64,000 nucleotides of DNA from Rhodococcus sp. P1Y. Lineage in GTDB: Bacteria > Actinomycetota > Actinomycetes > Mycobacteriales > Mycobacteriaceae. A model generated the notes under the pieces. The model was not told the DNA's origin, did no database searches, and saw nothing but the letters and a program-made list of their open reading frames with translations. Positions 31,693 to 40,402 of this stretch are shown here, piece by piece. A program made the translations under genes and the position numbers. Positions within the stretch are counted from its first letter, which is position 1, and the number at the start of each line of letters is the position of its first letter. The DNA lies in contig NZ_CP032762.1 of the NCBI RefSeq assembly GCF_003641205.1, forward strand, positions 806,001 through 870,000, written 5' to 3'.

Positions 31693-32631
31693 TCAGCTAG
31701 CGGGAGGGGTGGAGGCCTTGCTGCCCGGCTTCCAGTCGGAGGGGACCTCGCGGTCCGGGTACCACTCCTTCTCGAGGGTGTTCCAGGTTCCGTCGGCCAC
31801 CACGGCGTCGAGCCCCGAGTTGAGGGCGTCGATCAGCGGTTGGTTGTCCTTGTTCACTGCGTACGCCGTGAAGTTGGTGGTGTTGATCGTCTTCTCGAGG
31901 ATCGCGACGCCGTCCTCGGCCTTGACCTGGCCCGAAGCCTGCTGCGACGGCGCAACCCATGCATCGATCTGGCCGGACTTCACGTTCGCATATGCGGTGT
32001 TGTAATCCGGGAAGCGAACGGGTTCGATGCCGAGGGTGTTGGTGACGTAGTCGTCCTGGACGGTGCCCTGAACGACGCCGATGCGCTGCTGATCGTCGAG
32101 CTCGGCAATCGTCTTGACCGAGTAGTCGTTCTTGGCGACGAGCGCCATCTCACCGAAGTCGTAGCCGTTGGTGAATCCGACGGTCTGACGGCGAGCGTCC
32201 GTCGTCGAGATGGACGAGGAACCGGCGTCGTAGACCTTGTTTCCGACCGATGCGAGAAGGCCCGAGAACTCGGTTGCCGAGAACTCGACGGTGAGGTCGA
32301 GCTTGGCGGCGACAGCCCTGAGCAGCTCGTTGTCGAAGCCGGTGAAGTTACCCGCCTCGTCGATGAAGATGTTCGGCGGTGCGTCGGACAGAGTTCCGAC
32401 GTACAACTTGCCCGGCTCGATGAGACCGAGGTTCGCGGTGTCGATCTCGTCGAGCGGGGTGACGTTCTCGGTCGTGTACTTGTCGAGAGACACCTGGTCG
32501 GATCCCGCAAGTGCGTTCTCACCGGTTCCGCCGGAAGAGTTGTCACTGGAGCAGGCGACGGCCCCGAGCGTGAGTGCGAGCGTCGCAGCGATGGCTGCAA
32601 TGGCACGGCCTCGTATAGGTCGACTGGTCAA
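31693..32631 (-). CDS. Polar amino acid ABC transporter, substrate-binding lipoprotein
   Basis: 312 residues: a lipoprotein signal peptide with lipobox GAVACSS, then a family-3 solute-binding fold (LYVGTLSDAPPNIFIDE, GFDNELLRAVAAKLDLT, GSSSISTTDARRQTVGFTNGY, KSGQIDAW). The family binds glutamine, glutamate, arginine or related polar amino acids; which one cannot be read from the sequence. First gene of the three-gene importer operon, with AAGGAG-like sequence just upstream of the ATG at 32631. Confidence 0.9.
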   Translation of the reverse strand: MTSRPIRGRAIAAIAATLALTLGAVACSSDNSSGGTGENALAGSDQVSLDKYTTENVTPLDEIDTANLGLIEPGKLYVGTLSDAPPNIFIDEAGNFTGFDNELLRAVAAKLDLTVEFSATEFSGLLASVGNKVYDAGSSSISTTDARRQTVGFTNGYDFGEMALVAKNDYSVKTIAELDDQQRIGVVQGTVQDDYVTNTLGIEPVRFPDYNTAYANVKSGQIDAWVAPSQQASGQVKAEDGVAILEKTINTTNFTAYAVNKDNQPLIDALNSGLDAVVADGTWNTLEKEWYPDREVPSDWKPGSKASTPPAS

Positions 32632-32759
32632 GAGAACTCCTTGTTGACGGATCGAAATGACGACTGAGGCTAGCGCGGACGTCTGCGACCCTGAAAGTCA
32701 CAGCGCGTTTTTGTTAACCAAGTCTCCGTCGCAGTCATTCCCCGATCGACGGAATTCAA

Positions 32760-33350
32760 TCAGTGCCGACGAGCTCTCAGTACCGTGTCGTGGGTGTGTC
32801 CAGAGCCCTCGGGTGCCGGCGTGGTCCGGCTCCTGGTCTCGTCGAGTTCGATACTCCAACCGTCCCCGAGTAGTAGTCCCACGTCGTGGGGTTCGAGGAA
32901 ATCCGTCGGCGAGATGCCGTTCCAGCTGTTGCCTTCGCGGATTGCGTGTCCGACGATCAACAGCGTGCCACCCGACGCGACGGACTGGGCGATCCCGAGC
33001 GCAGCCGTGGACCCGTTCGCCTTGGGGAGTGCGAAGTAGTGCACCGAGACAAGATCGAACGACTCCGCGGGCGGTGGGGCCGCCGACAAGTCCGCCTGTA
33101 ACCAGGTGATCGCGGCATCGGCTGCGGTGAGGCGGCGCGCTCGGTCGAGTGCGACCGTCGAGATGTCTGCTGCCGTCACCGTCCATCCCTGGGCTGCGAG
33201 CCAGCGGGCGTCGTCACCTTCCCCGCAGCCGACGTCGAGTGCACGGCCTACGGTGAGGCCCGAAGCCTGCTGCATCAGAACGGGATTCGGGTTGCCGCTC
33301 CAGTTCCGCTCGCGGGCGGAGTACATGCCGTCCCAGAATGATTTGTCCAT
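32760..33350 (-). CDS. Class I SAM-dependent methyltransferase
   Basis: 196 residues. Begins MDKSFWDGMYSARERNWSGNPN, typical of small TehB/UbiE-like methyltransferases; motif I is ALDVGCGEGDDARWLA, followed by TAADIS (acidic residue after strand 2) and a DLVSVHYF strand 4. The acceptor is unknown. The frame extends upstream to 33500 through ATG 33464, but family members start near MDK; neither start has a strong ribosome-binding site, so the N-terminus is uncertain. Confidence 0.8.
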   Translation of the reverse strand: MDKSFWDGMYSARERNWSGNPNPVLMQQASGLTVGRALDVGCGEGDDARWLAAQGWTVTAADISTVALDRARRLTAADAAITWLQADLSAAPPPAESFDLVSVHYFALPKANGSTAALGIAQSVASGGTLLIVGHAIREGNSWNGISPTDFLEPHDVGLLLGDGWSIELDETRSRTTPAPEGSGHTHDTVLRARRH

Positions 33351-33522
33351 GATCACCGTGTCATGCGTGGTTTCCGCGGTGTGCAGTCCGTGCGCTCTTG
33401 TCCCGAGGACGATGGCACACACTTCGGCTTCGGATGCCCCGGAGAACGGGTGATTGTCTTCCATGGCAACGACAATGCACCCGTCCAGGCGGGTTGGCAA
33501 CTATTCTTGCCGAAGCAGCAAA

Positions 33523-34287
33523 TCAACGGTGGGAGTTTCGCCAGGCGATAGCGTCCTTCAACTCGGTCAGGTCGTACTCGGGACCGCCCGTGCCGACGGT
33601 GAACAAGGTGGCCCCGGCGTCGACGAATCCCTGCGCCTTGTCCGCCCCCGGCCAGGAAACCGAACGGGCGATCGCGGTGACATCGCGCCCGACGGCCTCG
33701 CCGTGCTCGGCGAGGATTCCGGACTTGCGCTTCAGCTCGTCCAGATCGGCGAAACTGTGCCAGATGTGGGCATGCTCGGCGACGAGCCTGAGGGTCTTCT
33801 TCTCTCCCCCGCCGCCGATGAGGATGGGGATCTCGCGCGTCGGTGCCGGATTTCCGGCCTTCAGGCGGTTGACGATGCGCGGCAGGTACTCGGCGAGGAG
33901 CTTCAATCGGCTACCCGGGGTACCGAACTCGTAGCCGAAGTTGTCGTAGTCCTTCTGGTTCCAACCTGCGCCGATACCGAGGATCAGCCGGCCGCCGCTG
34001 ATGTGGTCGACCGTGCGCGCCATGTCCGCGAGCAGGTCGGGGTTGCGGTATCCACCGCCGGTGACGAGTGCGCCGATCTCGACGTTCGAGGTCTGCTCGG
34101 CCCACGCGCCGAGCATGGTCCAGCACTCGAAGTGTGCGCCGTCCAGGTCGCCGTACAGCGGATAGAAGTGGTCCCAGTTGAAGACGATGTCGACACCTGC
34201 ATCCTCGGAGCGGAGAACCGCGTCACGGATGAGCTGGTAGTCGGGGGAATGCTGCGGCTGAAGTTGAACACCAATTTTCACAGTCAT
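33523..34287 (-). CDS. LLM-class F420-dependent oxidoreductase
   Basis: 254 residues of the bacterial luciferase-like TIM barrel: KIGVQLQPQHSPDYQLIRDAV, FNWDHFYPLYGD, LLADMARTVDHISGGRLILGIGAGW, IPILIGGGGEKKTLRLVAEHA. These blocks match the actinobacterial TIGR03560-type F420-dependent family. Substrate unknown. Start ATG at 34287; downstream of the TIGR04338-type gene on the same strand with 27 bp between. Confidence 0.87.
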   Translation of the reverse strand: MTVKIGVQLQPQHSPDYQLIRDAVLRSEDAGVDIVFNWDHFYPLYGDLDGAHFECWTMLGAWAEQTSNVEIGALVTGGGYRNPDLLADMARTVDHISGGRLILGIGAGWNQKDYDNFGYEFGTPGSRLKLLAEYLPRIVNRLKAGNPAPTREIPILIGGGGEKKTLRLVAEHAHIWHSFADLDELKRKSGILAEHGEAVGRDVTAIARSVSWPGADKAQGFVDAGATLFTVGTGGPEYDLTELKDAIAWRNSHR

Positions 34288-34314
34288 GGAATCCAGTGTG
34301 CCTTTCGCGGCGCG

Positions 34315-34857
34315 TCACCCGATTTTCACGCCCGTCTCGAGCATCGTCGTCCTGAGCAGGAAACCGGCCTCGTATCCGACGATCTCGGAGACCAGGGTGA
34401 CAAATCGATCGACGAACTGTCCGCCGTGCGAGGGTGTGTCGGACTCCTCCGGCTCGAAGTGATGTGCAAGTTCGTGCAGCACCACCAGTTCACGGAGTGC
34501 CCACGCCTCGTTTCGGCGGTGCAGAGGAACCGCGATCGTTGCGGTGTCCGTTTCGTAATGCGACGCGCCCGCGCCGGACCTCTCGCGTACCCGCACGGTC
34601 GTACTCGCGTGCGGCCAGGTCTCGCGCACCCAGTTCAGTGTCAGTACCGAGTCGACGTAACTCTGGACCGAATCGATGGACGCGAACTTCCGCTCGATGG
34701 GCAGCGTGAGGGTCGAGCCGAGGACGTCGACGGTACGTAGATTGCGTTCGTCGGCGCGGTCGAAGATGCGCCTGACCATCGTTTCCGCCTCGTACACCTT
34801 GGAGCGTTGCGAGTCCCTCGTCTTCACCGAGGCGAGTGTAGCGACGGTCTCCGTCAC
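34315..34857 (-). CDS. TIGR04338-type putative metallohydrolase
   Basis: 180 residues with a gluzincin-like metal motif HELAHHFEP near residue 130 and a downstream SHGGQFVDRF. It matches the small actinobacterial family usually found beside a DUF2786 protein, as here. The start could be the ATG at 34857 or a later GTG just before KTRDSQRSKVYEAE. Function is not established; the motif suggests zinc-dependent peptidase chemistry in the cytoplasm. Confidence 0.75.
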   Translation of the reverse strand: MTETVATLASVKTRDSQRSKVYEAETMVRRIFDRADERNLRTVDVLGSTLTLPIERKFASIDSVQSYVDSVLTLNWVRETWPHASTTVRVRERSGAGASHYETDTATIAVPLHRRNEAWALRELVVLHELAHHFEPEESDTPSHGGQFVDRFVTLVSEIVGYEAGFLLRTTMLETGVKIG

Positions 34858-34929
34858 GTCTTCAGGCTCAACTCCATGCTGTCCTCGTGCTTGGAGGGGA
34901 AGTTGAAGGTGTTCGCGGTGTGATCAACT

Positions 34930-35754
34930 CTACCCGCCGTGCCCGAGTTGCCCTTTCGCCGAACCGATCTCGGTCTCTCCGCCCAGACGCGCTGCCCGCC
35001 CGGCACGATCCCCCGCGGAACGGGCGCCGCGGGAAACAGTGGCGTTCGCGCTCTGCTGTCGCCAAGTCCCTCGTGCCTTGGAAGTAGCCGAATAGAAGTC
35101 GCGCAGCTCGACCTCCTTGTTGCGTAGGACGAGAGCGGTTCCGGTCTCGGGTTTCTCGTCGGCGATCGCCTCCATCTCGGCTGCCTTCCTGACCGCACCG
35201 AGCCGCTTGCCGATGCGCTCGGCGAAGGCGGTCTGAAAGTTGAGCCTGGCCGTGATCGGCGCGACGATCACAGTTTCCTGACGCCTGTATCGCCTGCGGC
35301 CGATCTTCTCGATCACCGGACGCACCGCGGTCTCGTTCTTGTAGGCACCGGACTTGATGTAGGCGTCGGAGGCCCGCACCATCTGAACGAGAAGACTGGA
35401 GTACAGCGCCTCACACGTATCGATGTCCGACTCGAATCCGTACGCGAACACCTGTGAGGACGACTGGGCGATATCGCACTTGACGTCGTTCGCGAACGCA
35501 ATGGACACGAACAGGTGCACGTATGTCTTCAGTCCGCGCTTGCCGGGCTCGCCTATCCGTATCACTCGCTGCGTCGGGGTCGCACGCTTCTCACGCGACG
35601 CACTGTGCGAGCGTGCCACGGCAAGATCGATCGACGTAGCCGTCGCGAGGCGTTGAGCGGCCTCCATGAATGCCTCGGCTTCGTGCGGATTGTCGGTCGA
35701 CTCGGCCTGGCGCAACAGCCCACCGATACGGGTCAACATCTTGTCCGAACTCAC
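34930..35754 (-). CDS. DUF2786 domain-containing protein
   Basis: 274 residues. The N-terminal DUF2786 block SSDKMLTRIGGLLRQAEST plus NPHEAEAFMEAAQRLAT is clear. The central region is mixed alpha/beta; the C-terminus is basic and low-complexity (SRGARSAGDRAGRAARLGG). GTG at 35754 is chosen so that the protein begins VSSDKML as in relatives, rather than the longer ATG at 35778. Paired with the TIGR04338 gene downstream, a conserved actinobacterial pairing of unknown role. Divergent from the sugar importer operon across a 217-bp promoter region. Confidence 0.75.
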   Translation of the reverse strand: MSSDKMLTRIGGLLRQAESTDNPHEAEAFMEAAQRLATATSIDLAVARSHSASREKRATPTQRVIRIGEPGKRGLKTYVHLFVSIAFANDVKCDIAQSSSQVFAYGFESDIDTCEALYSSLLVQMVRASDAYIKSGAYKNETAVRPVIEKIGRRRYRRQETVIVAPITARLNFQTAFAERIGKRLGAVRKAAEMEAIADEKPETGTALVLRNKEVELRDFYSATSKARGTWRQQSANATVSRGARSAGDRAGRAARLGGETEIGSAKGQLGHGG

Positions 35755-35971
35755 AGTGGGCAACCTACAACCAATCACCGACAGCCCCCACCCGGTCTTT
35801 CCGTGGGCTCTCTCATGTGTACCGATTCAGCTTCGGCGCAAATCACCCACTTCGGGCGAGTTGTGTGTCACAGTGCGTATCGACATGTGCGCGTCGGGGG
35901 GAGCACATTCGCAGTTTCCCTGTGGCCCTCCCCACGCACACCACCGTGTACCAAGCAAGTGGAGAAGAACA

Positions 35972-37243
35972 ATGGCGTCTTTGATCTCGAAGGTGGCGGT
36001 CCTGGCAACAGCGGCAACGCTGCTGACGCTCACCGCGTGTTCCAGTGACAGCGGATCGACGGATTCCGCGTCGGAAAACACCGACGGCCGCGGCCCCATT
36101 ACCTACGTCGAAGGCAAGGACACCACCGAGACCGGTGTCGTGCGCCAGATCGTCGACCAGTGGAACGCGACGCATGCCGACGAGCAGGTCACCTTCAAGG
36201 AGCAGTCCAACGACGCCGACCAGGCACACGACGACCTGGTTCAGCACCTGCAGGCCGAGCAGACCGATTACGACGTGATGGCCCTCGACGTCATCTGGAC
36301 CGCCGAGTTCGCCGCCAAGGGCTGGCTCACGCCGCTCGAAGGCGAGTTCGCGCTCGACAACGCAGGTGTATTGCCCGCCACCGTTGCGAGTGCAACCTAC
36401 AACGGCACCCAGTACGCAGCTCCGAAGAACACCAACGGCGGCCTGCTGTTCTACCGCAGCGACCTCGTTCCGGCGGCTCCCACCACCTGGGACGAGCTCA
36501 ACGCCAGCTGCACCGTCGCCGTCGAGAACAACATCGATTGCTACGCAGGTCAGTTCGCCTCCTACGAGGGCTTGACCGCCAACGCATCGGAGATCATCAA
36601 CGCGCACGGGGGATCGTTCGTCGCCGAAGACGGCAAGACTCCCACCGTCGACAGCCCCGAAGCCAAGGCAGGACTTCAGGCGCTCGTGACGGCGTTCGAG
36701 TCCGGTGTCATCCCGGCTCAGGACACCACCTTCAAGGAGCCCGAAAGCCAGCAGGCATTCGAGGACGGCAAGGCTCTCTACCTGCGCAACTGGCCGTATG
36801 TCTACGGCACCGCAGCCAAGGAAGGGTCGGCAGTCGCCGGAAAGTACTCCGTCGCACCGCTTCCCGGAGTTACCGGCGTCGGCACCTCCACGCTCGGTGG
36901 CTACAACGCAGCGATAAGCGCATTCTCGGAGAACAAGGCGACGGCAGCGGACTTCCTGCGCTTCCTCCAGGGCGAGCAGGCTCAGCGGATCATCGCCGAA
37001 GGCGCACTGCCTCCCGTGCTCGCCTCGCTGTACGACGACCCGGCCCTTATCGCCGAGATGCCGTACCTCCCCGCGTTGAAGGCATCGATCGAGAACGCCG
37101 TCCCGCGTCCGGTCACGCCGTTCTACCCGGCAGTGTCGAAGGCCATACAGGACAACGTGTCCGCTGCGATCAAGGGTGACAAGGACGTCGATCAGGCTAT
37201 TGCGGACATCCAGGCAGGCATCGAATCTGCCGGCTCCAACTAG
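35972..37243 (+). CDS. Sugar ABC transporter substrate-binding lipoprotein, LpqY-like
   Basis: 423 residues: lipoprotein signal (LLTLTACSS lipobox) and a family-1 solute-binding fold. DVMALDVIWTAEFAAKGWLTPL, the NTNGGLLFYRSDLV segment and LRNWPYVYG closely parallel mycobacterial LpqY, the trehalose-binding protein; maltose/trehalose-type ThuE proteins are the alternative. ATG 35972 is preceded by GGAGAAG. First gene of an operon with two permeases and a small membrane protein. No ATPase gene follows, so a shared ATPase elsewhere is needed. Confidence 0.85.
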   Translation: MASLISKVAVLATAATLLTLTACSSDSGSTDSASENTDGRGPITYVEGKDTTETGVVRQIVDQWNATHADEQVTFKEQSNDADQAHDDLVQHLQAEQTDYDVMALDVIWTAEFAAKGWLTPLEGEFALDNAGVLPATVASATYNGTQYAAPKNTNGGLLFYRSDLVPAAPTTWDELNASCTVAVENNIDCYAGQFASYEGLTANASEIINAHGGSFVAEDGKTPTVDSPEAKAGLQALVTAFESGVIPAQDTTFKEPESQQAFEDGKALYLRNWPYVYGTAAKEGSAVAGKYSVAPLPGVTGVGTSTLGGYNAAISAFSENKATAADFLRFLQGEQAQRIIAEGALPPVLASLYDDPALIAEMPYLPALKASIENAVPRPVTPFYPAVSKAIQDNVSAAIKGDKDVDQAIADIQAGIESAGSN

Positions 37244-37269
37244 TTCGTACACCTTCATCGGGAGAATTC

Positions 37270-38319
37270 ATGGCTCTACCTACTGGTGACACCAGTGGGG
37301 CTGTAGACGTCGCCGCGGCCGGGGGAACTTCCCCCGGCCGCGGTCGTCATGCACGCACCGACAAGAAGAAGCCGTTCGGACTGACGCCCGGACGCGCCTG
37401 GCTGCTCATTGCGCCGACGCTGGTGATCCTTGCGATCGTCATCGCGTACCCGGTGATCAGGGCGCTGATCATGTCCTTTCAGAAGGACGCCGGCCTCGAT
37501 CCGGCTACCGGCATGTTCGTCAAGGGCGGCAGTGCCGGATTCTCCAACTACACGCACTGGATTCTTCAGCAGTGCACGTCGGCATCCGGCACGCTCGTGC
37601 CGTGTCCTCCTGGAACTTTGGGTTCGCAGTTCTGGGGAGCGGTGGGCAACACCGCGTTCTTCACCGTTGTGACGGTGTCCATCGAGGTGGTCATCGGATT
37701 CGCGATGGCGGTCATCATGGGCAAGACATTCGCCGGTCGCGCTCTGCTGCGCGCCGCGATCTTGATCCCGTGGGCCATCCCGACCGCGGTCACCGCCAAG
37801 CTGTGGTACTTCATCTTCGCGTACGACGGAATTGCCAACAAGATCCTGGGAACGAACATCTTGTGGACCGGTGATGCGTGGCCTGCCCGGTTCGCCGTCA
37901 TCATCGCCGACGTCTGGAAGACGACGCCGTTCATGGCGTTGCTGATTCTGGCGGGCCTGCAGATGATCCCGTCGGACGTCTACGAAGCCGCTCGCGTCGA
38001 CGGAGCGTCGGCATGGCAGCGGTTCACCAAGATCACGCTTCCTCTCGTGAAGCCTGCGCTGATGGTGGCCATCCTGTTCCGCACGATGGACGCTCTGCGG
38101 ATGTACGACTTGCCCGCCATCCTCACCGAGGGCAATCCGGCAACGAGGACGATCTCCATTTTGGTGGTCGAGCAGATACGCCAGGGATTCAACAGCGCGG
38201 CGTCGCTGTCGACCATCTCGTTCGTGATGATATTCATCGTGGCGTTCGTGCTGGTCAAGTTCCTCGGTGCCAATGCCGTTGCGACGCAGGAAAATCAACG
38301 TAAGGGAACGGCCTCGTGA
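37270..38319 (+). CDS. Sugar ABC transporter permease, SugA/MalF-like
   Basis: 349 residues, longer than most MalF-type permeases owing to a ~35-residue cytoplasmic N-terminal extension and an external loop with two cysteines (QQCTSASGTLVPCPPG). About six helices; the EAA loop EAARVDGASAWQRFTKITLPLVKP contacts the ATPase. Start ATG at 37270 with GGGAGA upstream. The next permease gene overlaps by 4 nt (GTGA). Confidence 0.88.
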   Translation: MALPTGDTSGAVDVAAAGGTSPGRGRHARTDKKKPFGLTPGRAWLLIAPTLVILAIVIAYPVIRALIMSFQKDAGLDPATGMFVKGGSAGFSNYTHWILQQCTSASGTLVPCPPGTLGSQFWGAVGNTAFFTVVTVSIEVVIGFAMAVIMGKTFAGRALLRAAILIPWAIPTAVTAKLWYFIFAYDGIANKILGTNILWTGDAWPARFAVIIADVWKTTPFMALLILAGLQMIPSDVYEAARVDGASAWQRFTKITLPLVKPALMVAILFRTMDALRMYDLPAILTEGNPATRTISILVVEQIRQGFNSAASLSTISFVMIFIVAFVLVKFLGANAVATQENQRKGTAS

Positions 38320-39137
38320 AGACGGCACGCATATACGTCGGCGTCGTGATCATTCTTGTCTGGGGTCTTGCCCCGTTCTACTGGATGGCGGTGACCGCAT
38401 TCCGCGATCCGAGGTACACGTTCGACACCACACCGTGGCCTACGCACGTGACCTTCGAAAACTTCTCCAACGCACTGTCGACGAGCAACGGAAACAACTT
38501 CATCCGAGCGGTGATCAACAGCCTCATCATCGGTGGTGTGACAACGTTCATCGCTCTGGTGATCGGCATCTTCTGTGCATATGCGCTCTCACGCATCGAC
38601 TTTCGATTCAAGTACATCGTGGTCGGGATCGTCCTCGGTGCATCGATGTTCCCCGTCGTCGCACTCGTGACTCCACTGTTCCAGTTCTTCACCAATATCG
38701 GCTGGATCGGTACCTACCAGGCGATGATCATTCCGAACATCTCGTTCGTACTTCCACTCACGATCTACACGCTGGCTGCGTTCTTCGCTGAATTGCCTTG
38801 GGAGCTGGAGGAAGCCGCTCGCATCGACGGCGCCGGACGCTTCCAAGCGTTCCGCCTCGTGATGCTGCCGCTGGCTGCGCCTGCACTGTTCACGACTGCA
38901 ATCCTCGCGTTCATCGCGGCCGTCAACGAGTACCTTCTCGCCAGCCAGCTCTCGAGTGACAAGACCGAACCGGTCACCGTTGCCATCGCGCGGTTCTCCG
39001 GCAACGATCCGCACGTGGTTCCGTACGCGGCGATCATGGCGGCAGGAACCATCGTCGCAATCCCCTTGGTGATCATGGTGCTGATCTTCCAGCGCCGCAT
39101 CATCTCCGGCCTCACCGCTGGTGGCGTGAAGTCATGA
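38316..39137 (+). CDS. Sugar ABC transporter permease, SugB/MalG-like
   Basis: 273 residues, six predicted helices, EAA loop EEAARIDGAGRFQAFRLVMLPLAAP and the MalG-like C-terminus (FQRRIISGLTAGGVKS). GTG start overlaps the preceding permease stop; its own stop overlaps the ATG of a 58-residue membrane protein. Works with the other permease to form the membrane channel for the LpqY-like binding protein. Confidence 0.9.
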   Translation: MKTARIYVGVVIILVWGLAPFYWMAVTAFRDPRYTFDTTPWPTHVTFENFSNALSTSNGNNFIRAVINSLIIGGVTTFIALVIGIFCAYALSRIDFRFKYIVVGIVLGASMFPVVALVTPLFQFFTNIGWIGTYQAMIIPNISFVLPLTIYTLAAFFAELPWELEEAARIDGAGRFQAFRLVMLPLAAPALFTTAILAFIAAVNEYLLASQLSSDKTEPVTVAIARFSGNDPHVVPYAAIMAAGTIVAIPLVIMVLIFQRRIISGLTAGGVKS

Positions 39138-39310
39138 CCGCTCAGGACCACCTGCAATTGCTCGCGGGGATCCTGGGCTTCTTCGCACTCATGGCATTCA
39201 TCGCCGCGGTCGCCGGGATAATCGGTGGGGACCCTCAGGTCTGGCCATCGGTCGTGCTGCTCGCGTTGTTGGGCGCCTTGGCCTTCGTGGCGCGCAGAAT
39301 CCGCGCCTGA
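39134..39310 (+). CDS. Small two-helix membrane protein coupled to the sugar permease
   Basis: 58 residues, found by translating past the SugB-like stop: ATG at 39134 overlaps that stop as ATGA. It has a polar start (MTAQDHLQ), two hydrophobic segments (about residues 9-30 and 36-52) separated by GGDPQVWPS, and ends basic (VARRIRA). No family recognised with certainty. Overlap and codon use like its neighbours argue that it is real and made with the transporter; it may be an accessory or assembly subunit. Confidence 0.65.
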   Translation: MTAQDHLQLLAGILGFFALMAFIAAVAGIIGGDPQVWPSVVLLALLGALAFVARRIRA

Positions 39311-39315
39311 CGTCT

Positions 39316-39490
39316 GGGTGTGTGTGCGGCCTGGAGTGACCGAATGAGCCGTTCGGTCTCGCTGGGGGTGTCGGATTCGTGGGTGCGCGTGTTGCAGCGG
39401 GAGCGTGGGTTGCAGCACGTGCGTGGGCTGGAACCCGCGCGTTCAGGGTGTGTGTGCGGCCTGGAGTGACCGAATGAGTCGTTCGCTGCC
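39316..39490. repeat. Repeat element carrying the ACCGAATGAGCCGTTCGGT palindrome, copy 1
   Basis: A 33-bp direct repeat (GTGTGTGCGGCCTGGAGTGA and following bases) occurs at 39316 and again at 39446. Between them lies about 110 bp that is clearly homologous to 45137-45244, starting with the palindrome ACCGAATGAGCCGTTCGGT and continuing with GGATTCGTGGGTGCGCG. No gene in 39311-39595. Confidence 0.7.
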
Positions 39491-39595
39491 GATTCGAGGT
39501 GTTCGCACACTGTGCGTGTCATTGCACAGGTTGCAGCGTGTGCGCTTGTCTGGAAGGTGTGCGGTCGAAGCCGTAACTCCGCTCCAGGCACGGCA

Positions 39596-40264
39596 CTACC
39601 CTTTGAGCCGCGCGAGCGTCATGAAGATCGGGTCGTTGCCGTCGAGGTCGATTTCCTTGCGCCGCAGGAAGGCGTCGAGCAGACCCCACACGAGCGCCGA
39701 GATCTGGTCGACGAAATCCGCCGCTTCGAGCGTCGGGTCGTCGAGCCACAGGTCTGTTGCCGCCAGAACGGCGCCGACGGCTGCCCGACAGGCGTAGTCG
39801 ATGCCTGCGGTGTCGGCGTCCACTGATTTCAGGATCGATGCGGCGACGGAGGAGAACCGGGTCGCGATGTCGCGTCCGATGTCGAGCGGCGGTGCGACCG
39901 TCGAATCCTCGGAGGTGCTCCGTGACTGCGCCAGGAACCGAAACACGTTGGGGTGACGGGCGACGACGTCGGCGTACCCGGTGATGGCGTGGCGCAGGGC
40001 CGATACCGGCGCATCGAGCAGGAAATTGAAATCGGAGACGGCGAGCGAGTAGACCTCGTCGGCCATCCGTTGTGCGACGGCGCTGTAGAGGTCGGCTTTG
40101 TCGGCGAACTGGCGGTACAACCGCGGCTTGGTAGCGCCGGCTTCGCGGGCGATGTCGTTCATGCTCGGATTCGGACCATGAGCGTCGATGACCCGGTACG
40201 CGGCGTCGACGAACTCTTCCCTGGCACGTGTCCTGCGTGCTTCCGGATCGCGTGACGTCGGCAT
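39596..40264 (-). CDS. TetR-family transcriptional regulator
   Basis: 222 residues. The N-terminal TetR helix-turn-helix is plain (ARREEFVDAAYRVIDAHG-like, NDIAREAGATKPRLYRQFADKADLY); the C-terminal ~150 residues are a helical ligand domain. Start ATG at 40264. Divergent from a coupled operon of an epoxide-hydrolase-like enzyme, a PF10118-type protein and a [2Fe-2S] reductase, and separated by a region with repeated CGGTAA/TTATCG half-sites, so it most probably represses that operon and itself. Confidence 0.9.
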   Translation of the reverse strand: MPTSRDPEARRTRAREEFVDAAYRVIDAHGPNPSMNDIAREAGATKPRLYRQFADKADLYSAVAQRMADEVYSLAVSDFNFLLDAPVSALRHAITGYADVVARHPNVFRFLAQSRSTSEDSTVAPPLDIGRDIATRFSSVAASILKSVDADTAGIDYACRAAVGAVLAATDLWLDDPTLEAADFVDQISALVWGLLDAFLRRKEIDLDGNDPIFMTLARLKG

Positions 40265-40353
40265 CCGCTCATCTTAAGCGTCGCCCCAGGTGACGGGCCA
40301 CAAGGGTTGACAGGGTGCGCCGAATTGAGGAGAGTGCAACCAGTGCGTACCGG

Positions 40354-40380
40354 CGGTAACGTTTATCGTACTGTCGGTAA
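40354..40380. promoter_or_regulatory. Candidate TetR operator half-sites
   Basis: CGGTAA (40354-40359), TTATCG (40363-40368) and CGGTAA (40375-40380) form an inverted repeat plus a direct copy 21 bp away, in the divergent region between the TetR gene and the operon it faces. Confidence 0.45.
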
Positions 40381-40402
40381 TGCTGTAGATACGGGAGCGG
40401 AA

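Noticed and set aside
35972..39137. Naming the importer lpqY-sugA-sugB outright
   Set aside because: Similarity is clear, but the ATPase is missing and I cannot separate trehalose from maltose-type specificity by eye, so symbols were withheld.
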